Source: Gemmatimonadota bacterium (GTDB lineage Bacteria; Gemmatimonadota; Gemmatimonadetes; Gemmatimonadales; GWC2-71-9). Taken from it: a stretch of DNA of 64,000 nucleotides. The position numbers were made by a program, and so were the translations under genes. Numbering within the stretch: the first letter of the stretch is position 1; each line of letters opens with the position of its first letter. The DNA lies in the NCBI GenBank assembly GCA_016713435.1, contig JADJPD010000015.1:1-64000 (forward strand), in the 5' to 3' direction. Below the pieces are notes generated by a model. The model made no database searches. It saw only the letters and a list, made by a program, of their open reading frames with translations, and was not told where the DNA came from. Of this stretch, positions 17,071 through 26,470 are shown piece after piece.

Positions 17071-17160
17071 GCGGCGGATCGGTCCCGGGGTGCAGCGGTC
17101 CTCAAGGACAATCGGCGGACGCGCAAATCTACACCGCCGCCCCCGGGGACGGGGACATGT

Positions 17161-17835
17161 TCAAGCTTGGGCCGTGGGGACGGGCACGGGGACAATCGTG
17201 TCACCCGCCAGGGCGAAGACGCGTTCACCCGGGGCGGGCGGTTCGGCGGGTGCCATGCCGGTGAAGCCGCCAAAGGCGGGGAGGAGCCCGGCCGCCGGGC
17301 CGAACCGGAAGCAAGGCAGCCGCAGCCGCTCCCGGCCGGGGCCGCGGAGCTCCACCGATGGGTGGACGTGGCCGGCGAGGTTGTAGCCGCCGCCTGACGG
17401 GGCCGGGTGGTGCGTCAGGATGAACGGGCCCTCCGCGAGCGGCGGCTCGTGGACCGTGATGCCCAGGTCGTCGAGCAGCGCGCCGGGGCGGGCGTCGTGG
17501 TTGCCGCGCACCAGCACGATGTCGAGCGCCCGATGCGTGGCGCGCCAGGTGAGCAGCGTCGCCGCGGTGGCCTCGGCTTCGGCGGGGAGTTCGGCGTGGA
17601 GCAGGTCGCCGAGGATCAGGAGGCGGGTGGCGGCGGTGGCGGCGAGCAGGGTGTCGAGGCGCTCGAGGTCGGCGGTGGTGGTGCCGCGGGGGATGGGGAT
17701 GCTCGCGGCGCGGAAGGCGGCCGCCTTGCCCCAGTGGACGTCGGCCACGATGAGGGTGTGGCGGGCGGGCCAGTGGAGCGCCCGCGCGGGGAGCAGGGCG
17801 AGCGCCTCACCGGCCACGTTGATGATGAAGGTCAT
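17161..17835 (-). CDS. pdeM: Ligase-associated DNA damage response endonuclease PdeM
   Basis: 224 residues of the calcineurin-like metallophosphoesterase fold. Metal-site motifs in order: VADVHWGKAAAFR, GDLLHAELP, LVRGNHDARPG, ILTHHPAP and LAGHVHPSVEL. This compact, N-terminally simple form matches PdeM, the nuclease of the ligase-associated DNA repair set, whose other three genes lie just upstream on the same strand (19371-24504). It is separated from the helicase by a GT39-like gene, which is unusual. The last residues (VPVPVPTAQA) are read from a repetitive GGGGACGGG-type sequence, so the native C-terminus may be altered. Confidence 0.88.
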   Translation of the reverse strand: MTFIINVAGEALALLPARALHWPARHTLIVADVHWGKAAAFRAASIPIPRGTTTADLERLDTLLAATAATRLLILGDLLHAELPAEAEATAATLLTWRATHRALDIVLVRGNHDARPGALLDDLGITVHEPPLAEGPFILTHHPAPSGGGYNLAGHVHPSVELRGPGRERLRLPCFRFGPAAGLLPAFGGFTGMAPAEPPAPGERVFALAGDTIVPVPVPTAQA

Positions 17836-17845
17836 GCCGAGGCGC

Positions 17846-19374
17846 TCACCCCCACTCGGGCCCGAGCTGCTGCCACAGCGCGCCGAGCGGGACGCGCGGG
17901 TGGCGGCAGACGTGGATGGGGACGTCCTGCTCCTCCTCGGTGGCCCAGCGGTTCCGGCTGCGGCCGGCCTCGGTGACGTCGCCGAAGATTTGGCTCAGCT
18001 CCTCCACCGTGCCGCCCACGATGATCACCACCTCGGGATCCGTCTGCCCGGGTCCCCACGCCCAGAAGTCGCCGTTCCGGCTCACGGGATACGGCAGGCC
18101 GAACTGGGGCCCGTAGACGACGAGCGCCCCCGCCCGCCCGTAGTTCCCGCCCACGATGACGGTGCGCGGCTGCTCGGCCGGCGGCAGGGCGTGATACACG
18201 CGCGCCACCGCCTCCACCTGCTCGCGCCAGCCGGTCATGTCGGCGAGGTCCTGCGGGAGCGGCAACTGGGTGCCGTAGTTGGTCGCGGTGGCGCGGGCCA
18301 GGCCGAGCCGCCCCAGGTAGGCGGCGAGCGTGGGCGGCGGCCAGAGCGGCAGCACCACCGGCAGCAGGACCAGGCCGACGATGGTCATCACGACGACGAC
18401 TCCCGCCCGGAGCCACGCGCGCTCGCGCAGCCAGCCAGCCATGGCCACGGCGCCCGCGGCGAAGAGCGGCAGGTGCACCGCGCCCAGGTAGTACGCCTTG
18501 CCGCCCGTGATGAGCAGGATGAGGCACGCCGTCACGCATAGATCCCCACCGGACGGAAGCGGCGGAGCGCCGGGAGGAAGAAGAGCGCGGCAAGGCCGGG
18601 CAGGAGGAGCAGCGCACCGCCGCCGGCCAGGAGTGGCTGCTCCGCCACCAGGGTCACCGGCGACACGCGCTCCAGCTGCTGCTGGCGCAGCACCTCGAGC
18701 TGCGCAAAGAACGGCCAGCCGTGCGCCATCTGCCCCGTCACCGAGGGGAGCGCCACCAGCGCGCCGATGAGCACCGCGAGCCACGGCCACCGGGTGCGGA
18801 GCTCCGCGCGGAGCGGCGAGGCCAGCACCGCCACGGCCATGGCCATCCCGAAGACCGCCGCGGAGAACTTGGTGAGCCCGCCGAGCCCCATGGCGAGGCC
18901 GAGGAGCAGCCACCAGCGCGGCCCGCCGCCGTCGAGCAGCACCACGAATGCGTACGCGGCGAGCCCCCACCAGAGCAGCTCGAAGACCACCGGCTGGAAG
19001 AGCGCCCCCACCGCCTCCTGCATCGGCGAGGCGGCGATGGCCACGGCCACGAACAGGCGCGCCCCCGGGCCGCCCCCCATGCGCGCCGTGATGGCGATGC
19101 CGAGCGCCATGATGCCCACGAGCCCGAGGGCGGGCAGCAGCCGGGTGCCGAAGAGGAGGGAGCCGGGCACCCAATCCGCCACCCGCGCCAGCAGGGCGAT
19201 CATCGGCGGGAACTGCATCCGGAAGAAGTCGAGGTGATCTCCCATCGCGATATAGAGGAAGGTGTCGCGATGGAAGCCGTAGCCGGGGCGGGGCAACAGG
19301 TGGAGGACGAAGACCACCGCCACCACGAACCACGCCGCCTGGGGGACGCGGGGGCGGGCGAGCGGGTCGGTCAC
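17846..19374 (-). CDS. GT39-like polytopic glycosyltransferase / mannosyltransferase (frameshifted near 18535)
   Basis: From ATG 19374 a polytopic protein with the GT39/PMT-like loop PRPGYGFHRDTFLYIAMGDHL (the Asp of the first loop) and many hydrophobic segments runs to RFRPVGIYA, where a stop appears. Adding one G at about 18535 gives VTACLILLITGGKAYYLGAV and a C-terminal periplasmic domain ending LWQQLGPEWG. The total of 1,529 bases fits one missing base, corrected length about 509. This family moves sugars from polyprenyl-phosphate donors in the periplasm. It overlaps the helicase stop by 4 bases and precedes pdeM by 10, so it sits inside the repair operon without an obvious functional link. 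Confidence 0.82.
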
Positions 19375-21851
19375 GGGCGCTCCAGGGCGGCGGTCATGCG
19401 GCGGATGCGGTCCACGAGTCTCTCGGTGGTGACCTTCTCGCGGTTCCGGTCCACGAGGAGCGGGAAGGCGAGCGGCGTGGGACGGTCCACGGGCTGCACG
19501 GTGACGCGCCCCGCGGCGAGCCGCGCGAGCGCCAGCCCCATACGGGTCTGCTCCAGCTGGCGTTCCAGCACCTCGCGCTGGGCCTGGCGGAGGAGGAGGT
19601 TGCCCGGATCGTAACGGGTGAAGACGTCGTAGAGGAGCCCGCTCGAGGCCTGCACCTGCCGCACGCTCTTCTGGCTCCCCGGGTAGCCGGTGAAGATGAG
19701 CCCCGCCACGCGCGCCACCTCCCGGAACTGCCGCCGCGCCAGCTCGGCCGCGTTGAGGCTCGCCAGGATGTCGTGCAGCAGGTGCTCGCTCGAGAGCAGG
19801 CCGGCCGCGAACGCCTCCTCGATGGGCGCGGGCTCCGGGGAGAGGAGCTCGAAGCCGTAGTCGTTGCAGGCAAAGGTGAAGGTGATGGGCGTGAGCTGCG
19901 CGATGCGGTACGCGAAGAGCGCGCTCAGTCCCTCGTGCACCAGCCGCCCCTCGAAGGGGTAGAAGAAGAGGTGGTACCCCTCCCGCGTCTGCACCCGCTC
20001 GACCAGCAGTTCATCCTCCCCCGGGATCCGGGAGCGCTCGGCCTGGAGGGTGAGGACGGGCCGGATGGCTGCCATCTCCTCGCCGTCGAAGCGGCCGAGG
20101 CGGGCGGCTTCCATGCGGGCGCGGACGGCGCGCGCCAGCTCGGAGGAGAGCGGCATGCGCGCCCCCTGCCAGCGCGGCACGGCGCCCTTCGCGGTGGTGG
20201 CCTTCTTCACCCACGCCGTCATCTCCCGGATCCGCACGAACTCGAGCGCGCGGCCGGCGAAGAGGAACTTGTCCCCCGGCTTCAGGCGCGCGATGAAGGA
20301 CTCCTCGACGCTGCCGAGCGCCCCGCCCGTCAGGAAGCGGACGGTGAGGCTCGAGTCGCTCACGATGGTGCCGATGGCGAGGCGGTGGCGCTTGGCCACC
20401 ATGCGGTCGCGCACGGTGAGGAGGCCGTCATCGTTGCGAACCTTGGCGTACTCGGGGTAGGCGCGGAGGGTGGCGCCGCCGTGGGTCACGAACTCGAGCA
20501 CCCACGCCAGCTCCTCGCCCGTCAGGTCCCGGTAGGCGTGCGTGCTCCGGAACTCGGCCAGCAGCTCGTCCTCGCGGACGCCGCCGCCCAGGGCCAGGGT
20601 CACGACGTGCTGGCTCAGCAGGTCGAGCGGGCGCTCGAGCGGGGGGCGGGCCTCGATGGCGCGGGCCTCGAGCGCGTCACGCGCGGCGGCGACCTCGACG
20701 AGCTCGAAGGCGTGGGTGGGAACGCAGGTGACGCGAGAGAGGGCGCCGGGCTGGTGGCCGCTCCGGCCGGCGCGCTGCACCAGCCGCGCCACGCCCTTCG
20801 GGCTTCCCACCTGGAGCACGCGGTCCACCGGGGTGAAGTCCACGCCGAGGTCGAGGCTCGAGGTGCAGACCACGCAGCGGAGCGAGCCGTCGCGGAGGCC
20901 GGCCTCGACGGCGTCGCGGGACTTCCGGGCGAGGGAGCCGTGGTGCAGCGCCAGCACGCCGGCCCAGTCGGGGCGCGCGGCGAGCAGCGCCTGGAACCAG
21001 AGCTCGCACTGGGAGCGGGTGTTGGTGAAGACGAGCGTGGTGCCGCCCTCCTCGATGGCGGCGATGACCTGCGGCAGCATGCGCGTGTTCAGGTGCCCGG
21101 CCCAGGGGAAGCGCTCGATGGTCTCGGGGATGAGCGCATCCACCGCGAGCGCCTTGGGGACGACGCCGCGGATCAGGCGGCCGGTGTGCGCCGCACCGCC
21201 GGGGGAGCGGCCGAGCAGGGTGGCGCAGGCTTCGTCCAGGTTGCCGAGGGTGGCGGAGAGACCCCAGGTGCGGAGGCCGGGCGCGAGCTTCCGGAGGCGC
21301 GCCAGGCAGAGCTCCACCTGCACGCCGCGCTTGGTGCCCATGAGCTCGTGCCACTCGTCCACCACGACGCACTGGAGGTCGGTGAAGAGGCCGTTCCGGT
21401 CGGCGAGCGTCAGGAGCAGCGAGAGCGACTCGGGCGTGGTGATGAGCGCCGTGGGGAGCCGCTCGCGCTGGCGGGCGCGGCGGGTGGCGCTGGTGTCGCC
21501 GGTGCGGCTCTCGACGGTCCAGGGGAGGCCCAGGGCTTCCACCGGGGCCTTGAGCGCCTGCTCGGTGTCCGCGGCGAGGGCGCGGAGAGGCGTGAGCCAG
21601 AGGACGCGGAGCGGCGGCGCGGCCGTCCGCTCCATGCGCTTCCGGCGCACGCCGATGCCGACGGGGTGCGCGTCCATCCACTCGAGCAGGGGGCCGAGCC
21701 AGGCCGCGTAGGTCTTGCCGGTGCCGGTGGCGGCGTGGATGAGGCCGCTCTCGCCGCGCTGGTAGGCGGCCCACACCTCGCGCTGGAACTCGAACGGCGT
21801 CCAGCCGCCGGCCGCAAACCACGACTCGATGAGGCCCTGCGCACTCGTCAC
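19371..21851 (-). CDS. Ligase-associated DNA damage response DEXH-box helicase (Lhr-like)
   Basis: 826 residues from GTG 21851. Helicase domain 1: Walker A HAATGTGKTYAAW, LWLTPLRALAADTEQAL (Ia), TTPESLSLLL, VVVDEWHELMGTKRGVQ (DEWH, motif II) and LSATLGN (III). Domain 2: TTLVFTNTRSQCELW, SLDLGVDFTPVDRVLQVG and RAGRSGHQPG (VI). A winged-helix and Lhr-core region follows, with the end NREKVTTERLVDRIRRM. It is a 3'-5' DNA helicase of the ligase-associated repair set. The start overlaps the ligase stop by 4 bases, and the end overlaps the GT39 start by 4. Confidence 0.92.
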   Translation of the reverse strand: MTSAQGLIESWFAAGGWTPFEFQREVWAAYQRGESGLIHAATGTGKTYAAWLGPLLEWMDAHPVGIGVRRKRMERTAAPPLRVLWLTPLRALAADTEQALKAPVEALGLPWTVESRTGDTSATRRARQRERLPTALITTPESLSLLLTLADRNGLFTDLQCVVVDEWHELMGTKRGVQVELCLARLRKLAPGLRTWGLSATLGNLDEACATLLGRSPGGAAHTGRLIRGVVPKALAVDALIPETIERFPWAGHLNTRMLPQVIAAIEEGGTTLVFTNTRSQCELWFQALLAARPDWAGVLALHHGSLARKSRDAVEAGLRDGSLRCVVCTSSLDLGVDFTPVDRVLQVGSPKGVARLVQRAGRSGHQPGALSRVTCVPTHAFELVEVAAARDALEARAIEARPPLERPLDLLSQHVVTLALGGGVREDELLAEFRSTHAYRDLTGEELAWVLEFVTHGGATLRAYPEYAKVRNDDGLLTVRDRMVAKRHRLAIGTIVSDSSLTVRFLTGGALGSVEESFIARLKPGDKFLFAGRALEFVRIREMTAWVKKATTAKGAVPRWQGARMPLSSELARAVRARMEAARLGRFDGEEMAAIRPVLTLQAERSRIPGEDELLVERVQTREGYHLFFYPFEGRLVHEGLSALFAYRIAQLTPITFTFACNDYGFELLSPEPAPIEEAFAAGLLSSEHLLHDILASLNAAELARRQFREVARVAGLIFTGYPGSQKSVRQVQASSGLLYDVFTRYDPGNLLLRQAQREVLERQLEQTRMGLALARLAAGRVTVQPVDRPTPLAFPLLVDRNREKVTTERLVDRIRRMTAALERP

Positions 21852-23456
21852 GCCCCGCCCCCGTGCTGGCGGAGGAGGGCGTGGAGCGCGTCGAGGGTGT
21901 CGGCGTCGGCAACGGTCTTGTCGTGGCGCCAGCGGGCCATGCGGGGGAAGCGGACGGCGATGCCGCTCTTGTGGCGCGGGCTGGCCTGGATGCCCTCGAA
22001 GGCGATCTCGAAGACGAGCTCCGGCTTCACCGAGCGCACGGGGCCGAAGCGGTCGATGGTGTTGGCGCGCACGAAGGCGTCCACCTGCCGGATCTCCTCG
22101 TCGGAGAGCCCGGAGTACGCCTTCGCGAAGGGGACGAGCTCGTCGCCGTGGCGCACGGCGAAGGTGTAGTCGGTGTAGAGCCCGCGCGCCGGCCGTGCCC
22201 CGGCTGCGCGTAGAGCAGCACGGCGTCCACGCTGTAGGGATCCACCTTCCACTTCCACCAGTCGCCCTTGCGACGGCCCACGCCGTACGCCGAGTCGCGC
22301 CGCTTGAGCATGTAGCCTTCGGCGTGGAGCCGGCGGGCGTCGGCGCGGGCGGCGGTGAGGGCGGCCCAGTCGGGGCCGGTGACGATGGGCGCGGGGAGGA
22401 GGCGGCCGTTGCCGCTCCGCGCGGCGAGGAGCGCCTCGAGGCGCGCGCGGCGCTCGGCGAGGGGCACGGTGCGGAGGTCCTGCCCGTCCTGTTCCAGCAG
22501 GTCGAAGGCGAGGAGCACCACCGGCACCTCCTCGCGCAGCTTCGCGGTGACGGTCTTCCGGGTGATCCGCTTCTGCAGCAGCGCAAACGGCAGTGCCGCG
22601 CCATCCCGCCACGGCAGGATCTCGCCGTCGAGCACCACGCCGTCGGGGAGGAGGCGCGCGGCCTCCTCGAGCTCGGGGAAGCGGCCCGCGAGCAGCTCCT
22701 CGCCGCGGCTCCAGAGCCAGACATCGCCGGCGCGGCGGATGACCTGGGCGCGGATGCCGTCCCACTTCCACTCCACCTGCCAGTCGCCCACGGCGCCGAG
22801 GGTCGCGAGTTCCGCCTCGAGCGGATAAGCCAGGAAGAAGGGATAGGGCTGGCTCGCGATGGCGTCGCCCGGCTCTGGGCTCACGAGGCGCGCGTACCAC
22901 TCGGCGCTCGGCTCCCACTTGCCCGTGATCCGGTGCGCCACCAGCTCCTCGGCGAGGCCGCTCGCGGTGGCGAGGGCGCGGATCACGAGCCGAGCGGAGA
23001 CGCCGACGCGGAAGCCGCCCGTGAGGAGCTTGTTCCAGACGAAGCGCTCTCATCGGCGTCGAGCGCGCGCCAGGTGCCCACGAGCAGCTCGCGCTGCTCG
23101 GCCACGGTCATGCGCGGCAGCGCCAGGAGGCGCTGCTCCACCCATTCCGCGAGCGGCGCCTCGAGCGCGCCGGTGCCGTGCGGCGGCAGCAGCAGGGCGA
23201 TGGTCTCGCCCAGGTCCCCCACCTGGTGGTAGCACTCCTCGAAGAGCCACTCGGTGACGCCCGCTTCCTCGGCGGCCCAGGTGCGGAGGAGCGGGGCGGA
23301 GATGACGCGCCTGGGGCGGCGGCCCACCAGGAACGCCACCGCCCACGCCGCGTCCGCGGGCGGCGCGCTCCGGAAGTACTCCACGAGCGCCGCGAGCTTG
23401 TCGCCGGTGGCGTTGCTCTGGTCGAGTGCCTGGTAGAGCTGGGCAAAGCGGCGCAC
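21848..23456 (-). CDS. ATP-dependent DNA ligase of the ligase-associated repair set (two frameshifts)
   Basis: From GTG 23456 (VRRFAQLYQALDQSNATGDK), the N-terminal domain runs to RALDADE. One base is missing near 23052, after which RFVWNKLLTGGFRVGVSARL continues. The nucleotidyltransferase core has motif I VEWKWDGIRAQVI (catalytic Lys), LPDGVVLDGEILPW (III/IIIa) and motif V KWKVDPYSVDAVLLYAQPG. A second missing G near 22205 separates GHGRRAG from LYTDYTFAVRHGDELVPF and the OB-fold end. The total of 1,609 bases plus two gives about 536 residues, normal for this ligase. It seals nicks using ATP. It lies one base after the exonuclease stop. Confidence 0.9.
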
Positions 23457-23457
23457 G

Positions 23458-24504
23458 TCAGGCCTCGGCGCCGTCGTCCCGCTCGCCCTCGTAGCGGGTG
23501 GTGAGGGCGTGCGCGTCCCGGCCCTGCTCGCGGAGGTAGCGGACCAGCGGCGCGGTGAAGCCGTGCGTGGCCCAGATGGTCTCGGCGCCGGTGGCCTCGA
23601 TGGCGGTGAGGAGGCTCGGCCAGTCCACGTGATCGGAGAGGACGAAGCCACGGTCCAGCGCCTGGCGGCGGCGGTTGCCGCGCACCTGCATCCAGCCTGA
23701 CGCAAAGCCGAGCGCCGCGTCGCCGAAGCGGCGGGCCCACGGTGTGGCCTCGCTGCCGGGGGGCGCGATGACGATGGCGTCGCGGAAGTCGCCGCCCTTC
23801 TTCGCTTCCTCGGTGACGTGCACGGTGGGCGGGAGCGCGATGCCCTGGGCGCGGTAGGGCTCCAGCATCTTCTCGACGGCGCCGTGCGTCACGATGGGCC
23901 CGAGCGACGGATCGAGCCCCGCGAGCAGCCGCTGCGCCTTGCCGAGCGCGTAGCCCATGAGGAGCGTGGCGCGGCCGGCCGCCTGGTTGGCGCGCCACCA
24001 GGCGTTGATGGCCGAGAAGACCTCGGCCTGCGGCGCCCAGCGGTAGATGGGGAGCCCGAAGGTGCACTCGGTGACGAAGCCGTGGCAGCGCACCGGCTCG
24101 AAGGGGGCGCAGGTGGGGTCGGGCTCGAGCTTGTAGTCGCCGCTCACCACCCAGACGTGGCCCTGGTGCTCCACGCGGACCTGCGCGCTGCCGAGGATGT
24201 GGCCGGCGGGATGGAAGCTGACGGTGACGCCGTTGATGCCGCGGCGCTCACCGTAGGGGATGCCCTCGACGCTGGCGTCGGCGGGCAGGCGGCGCCTCGC
24301 CAGCTCCACGCCGGGGGCGGCCACCAGGTAGTGGCGGGAGCCCCAGCGGAGGTGGTCGCCGTGGGCGTGGGTGACGAGGGCGCGGTCCACCGGCGCCCAG
24401 GGATCAATGTGAAACCCGCCGGCCTCGCAGGCGAGGCCGGCGGCGGTGAGGCTCAGCAGGGGAGCGCGCCGCGCGCCGGCGGCCGCGGGGCCGCCGGTGG
24501 TCAC
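23458..24504 (-). CDS. Ligase-associated DNA damage response exonuclease (metallo-beta-lactamase fold)
   Basis: 348 residues from GTG 24504. The start LLSLTAAGLACEAGGFHIDPW is typical of the family. The metal centre shows as LVTHAHGDHLRWG (HxHxDH), SFHPAGHILGSAQVRV, VVSGDYKLEPDPTCAPFEPV and FVLSDHVDWPSLL. The beta-CASP region includes FVTECTFGLPIY. Related to CPSF73-like nucleases and to the SNM1 repair enzymes. It forms an operon with the ligase (1-base gap) and helicase. The start overlaps the sodC stop by 4 bases (GTGA), so the repair genes are coupled to superoxide dismutase. Confidence 0.92.
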   Translation of the reverse strand: MTTGGPAAAGARRAPLLSLTAAGLACEAGGFHIDPWAPVDRALVTHAHGDHLRWGSRHYLVAAPGVELARRRLPADASVEGIPYGERRGINGVTVSFHPAGHILGSAQVRVEHQGHVWVVSGDYKLEPDPTCAPFEPVRCHGFVTECTFGLPIYRWAPQAEVFSAINAWWRANQAAGRATLLMGYALGKAQRLLAGLDPSLGPIVTHGAVEKMLEPYRAQGIALPPTVHVTEEAKKGGDFRDAIVIAPPGSEATPWARRFGDAALGFASGWMQVRGNRRRQALDRGFVLSDHVDWPSLLTAIEATGAETIWATHGFTAPLVRYLREQGRDAHALTTRYEGERDDGAEA

Positions 24505-25028
24505 TCGGCCGGGGCCACCGAGATGACGGCGCAGGCGAGGCGGGCGCCGCTGTTGCCGGAGGGATCGGTGGCGTCGTCGTCGGGGCCGGCGTGGATCACG
24601 AGGGCGGTGCCGGGGGCGCCGACGCTCTTCTCGCCGGCGCGGAGGAGCCAGCCGTCCACGTGGAGCTGGGCGCGGCCGGTGCCGTCGGCCATGACGGTCA
24701 GGTTCGGGAGGTCGCCCACGTGGGCGCCTTCCGGGTTCTTGTGGCCGTGCTTCTTCCCGGTCGGGTTGAAGTGGCCCTGCGCGGTGGTGAAGGCGGGCGG
24801 CTCGCACTTGGCACCGGCATGGAGGTGCATGCCGTGCTGGCCGGGGGTGAGGCCGTTCACCAGCACCTGCAGCAGCGCGCCGCCCGCATCCTCCGAGGCG
24901 GTGACCTGGCCGATCCGGTTGCCCGCGGTATCAATGAGCGCGGAGGTGAGGCGCGGCCCGGGGCCCTGCGCGGCGAGCGTGAGGGGCAGGGCAACGAGGG
25001 CGAGCGCGGCGGCGAGCGGCGTGTTCAT
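24501..25028 (-). CDS. sodC: Periplasmic Cu/Zn superoxide dismutase
   Basis: 175 residues from ATG 25028, chosen because MNTPLAAALALVALPLTLAA forms a clean signal peptide. Metal ligands appear in HGMHLHAGAKCEPPAF, QGHFNPTGKKHG and GAHVGDLPNL, with LVIHAGPDDDATDPSGN and GARLACAVI completing the fold and the disulfide Cys pair. It converts superoxide to peroxide in the periplasm. It is placed directly before and coupled to the repair operon, so oxidative damage defence and DNA repair may be expressed together (inference). Confidence 0.92.
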   Translation of the reverse strand: MNTPLAAALALVALPLTLAAQGPGPRLTSALIDTAGNRIGQVTASEDAGGALLQVLVNGLTPGQHGMHLHAGAKCEPPAFTTAQGHFNPTGKKHGHKNPEGAHVGDLPNLTVMADGTGRAQLHVDGWLLRAGEKSVGAPGTALVIHAGPDDDATDPSGNSGARLACAVISVAPAE

Positions 25029-25054
25029 GGTCTCGGTCGTTCGGGAAAGGGACA

Positions 25055-25543
25055 TCACGGCTTCCCGAAAGTAGCCGTGCCGGCGCCGGGCTGGGAGCGC
25101 TCGAGGGCGCGCCAGAGTTCATGAAGGTTGCGGCGGTTCTGGCCCAGGTCTCCCTTGCCGACGCGGCTGGCGCTCCGGGCGAGGACGACGCTCGAGTCGC
25201 CCTGTGGCTCGACGAGGACGAAGACGTCGTCCTTGAAGCGCCAGAGGCGGGTGGTGCGGACGGCCCAGATCACGGGGCCGCTCGAGTCCTGCACTTCCCA
25301 GCGCGGGAGGGTGAGGATGGCGCTGATGACGCGGCCGCGGACGGTGCTCACGGGGAAGGGGAACGGGCGGGGCTGGAGGCGCGGGTCGCCGCTCGTCACG
25401 TCGGTGACGGCGACGTTGGAGCCGCTGCCCCGGGCCAGCAGGGCGCGGAACTCCTCCTCGGTGGGGGCGCTGGTGCGGGCGCTCACGCCGCCGCAGCCAA
25501 GGGCGAGGGAGAGGACGAGGAGCGGGGCGAGGCGGAGGCGCAT
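25055..25543 (-). CDS. DUF1499 lipoprotein
   Basis: 162 residues. Lipoprotein-like start (LLVLSLALGC). The DUF1499 pattern is clear: ISAILTLPRWEVQDSSGPVI, AVRTTRLWRFKDDVFVLVEP and the end RSASRVGKGDLGQNRRNLHE. The function of the family is unknown, and members are commonly exported. It lies 27 bases upstream of sodC on the same strand, and is probably the first gene of the sodC/repair transcript. Confidence 0.85.
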   Translation of the reverse strand: MRLRLAPLLVLSLALGCGGVSARTSAPTEEEFRALLARGSGSNVAVTDVTSGDPRLQPRPFPFPVSTVRGRVISAILTLPRWEVQDSSGPVIWAVRTTRLWRFKDDVFVLVEPQGDSSVVLARSASRVGKGDLGQNRRNLHELWRALERSQPGAGTATFGKP

Positions 25544-25644
25544 GCGGGGGGCCGTGGTTGCCGGGGGTGCGGGGACGGCGCAGCTTGGGGGATGAAATCA
25601 GGCACCAGTTGCTCCCTTCCGCCAGCGCGCCCGAGGACCGTGGC

Positions 25645-25902
25645 ATGAGCCTGCCCATCATGATGGCGATCGCAGTTGCGGTGATCCTGCTCGGCCGGGC
25701 GCTCCGGCGCCGCAGCCGGCGTCCCGGCGACGGGGCGGCCAGCAGCAGCGCCAGCGACGGCGGCTGGAGCGGATCCGACAGCGGCTCGGCCAGCCGCGAC
25801 GCGGACTGTGCTGGAGACGGCGGTGGGGACGGGAACGCGGACAGCGGCGGCTGTGACAGCGGGGGCGACGGGGGCGGAGATGGCGGGGGTGGCGGAGACT
25901 GA
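25645..25902 (+). CDS. Small single-pass membrane protein with Gly/Asp/Ser-rich tail
   Basis: 85 residues from ATG 25645: MSLPIMMAIAVAVILLGRAL as one membrane segment, a basic stop-transfer stretch RRRSRR, then a low-complexity tail rich in Gly, Asp and Ser with two Cys (ending GGDGGGDGGGGGD). Such tails are seen in small membrane proteins of unknown role in other bacteria. It is divergent from the DUF1499 gene. The composition makes a chance frame possible, and a weak GAGG precedes the start. Confidence 0.5.
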   Translation: MSLPIMMAIAVAVILLGRALRRRSRRPGDGAASSSASDGGWSGSDSGSASRDADCAGDGGGDGNADSGGCDSGGDGGGDGGGGGD

Positions 25903-26286
25903 CCCGGCGCAAGGAAGGGATGGTGCGCGCACGGCGCAAGTGACGCCACGGCACGCGCATCGCCCCGCGCGGGCGGCGTAACGCCTTCTGCCACCGGCGC
26001 ATGCCCGGCCGCGGGCGGCCCGACGCGTTCAGGCTTCGGCGCAGGCCGTGCGGTGATCCGCGCACGCCGCCCCGTGCCCGGCGCGCGGCGGTCAGCGGAT
26101 GGTCGGCCGGCGGCGCATCCGGTGCGGAACCTTGCGTCAGGGGCCGTGCGCCCCGCGCATGTCGCTGCGGCCACGGCGCACGCTCGCGTGCAAGGCGCGC
26201 ACGCCCGGACGCACGCCGCGCATGCCGCCGCGGCGACCGCGCGTGGGGCCGTGCGCGCGGCGCATGCCTCCGCGAGCCGGAGCATA

Positions 26287-26376
26287 GGATGCCACCTCCA
26301 TCCCGAGCCGCACCAGCCGCGGCTGCCCGTACAAGAACGACGGCCGCGAGAAGTCCCGCGCCGCCGGCAGATTGCC
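26287..26376 (-). pseudogene. C-terminal remnant of a TonB-dependent receptor
   Basis: On the minus strand this reads LPAARDFSRPSFLYGQPRLV followed by RLGMEVAS. The intact receptor at 29298-32074 ends YFAAARDFTRPLFVYGQPRL then VRLGMEVSF. DNA identity is high over about 75 bases, then similarity stops on both sides, and the frame has no stop where the receptor ends. It is a leftover of a second, lost receptor copy or of a recombination event. Confidence 0.7.
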
Positions 26377-26426
26377 GTGAGTGCCAGCCGGATGGAGCGG
26401 AGTGACGCGCGGTGTCCCGGCCCCGC

Positions 26427-26455
26427 TTGACGGCCACAGGTCACGATGGTACACT
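26427..26455 (+). promoter_or_regulatory. Sigma-70-type promoter of the ArsR-type remnant
   Basis: TTGACG (26427-26432) and TACACT (26450-26455) with exactly 17 bases between. The predicted transcription start falls at about 26462, next to the ATG at 26463, so the transcript would be leaderless. Confidence 0.6.
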
Positions 26456-26470
26456 GAACCACATGGTTCA
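26455..26470. promoter_or_regulatory. Palindromic operator at the ArsR-type start
   Basis: Perfect inverted repeat TGAACC-ACAT-GGTTCA covering the predicted transcription start and the start codon. ArsR-type repressors typically bind such sites on their own promoters. Confidence 0.55.
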
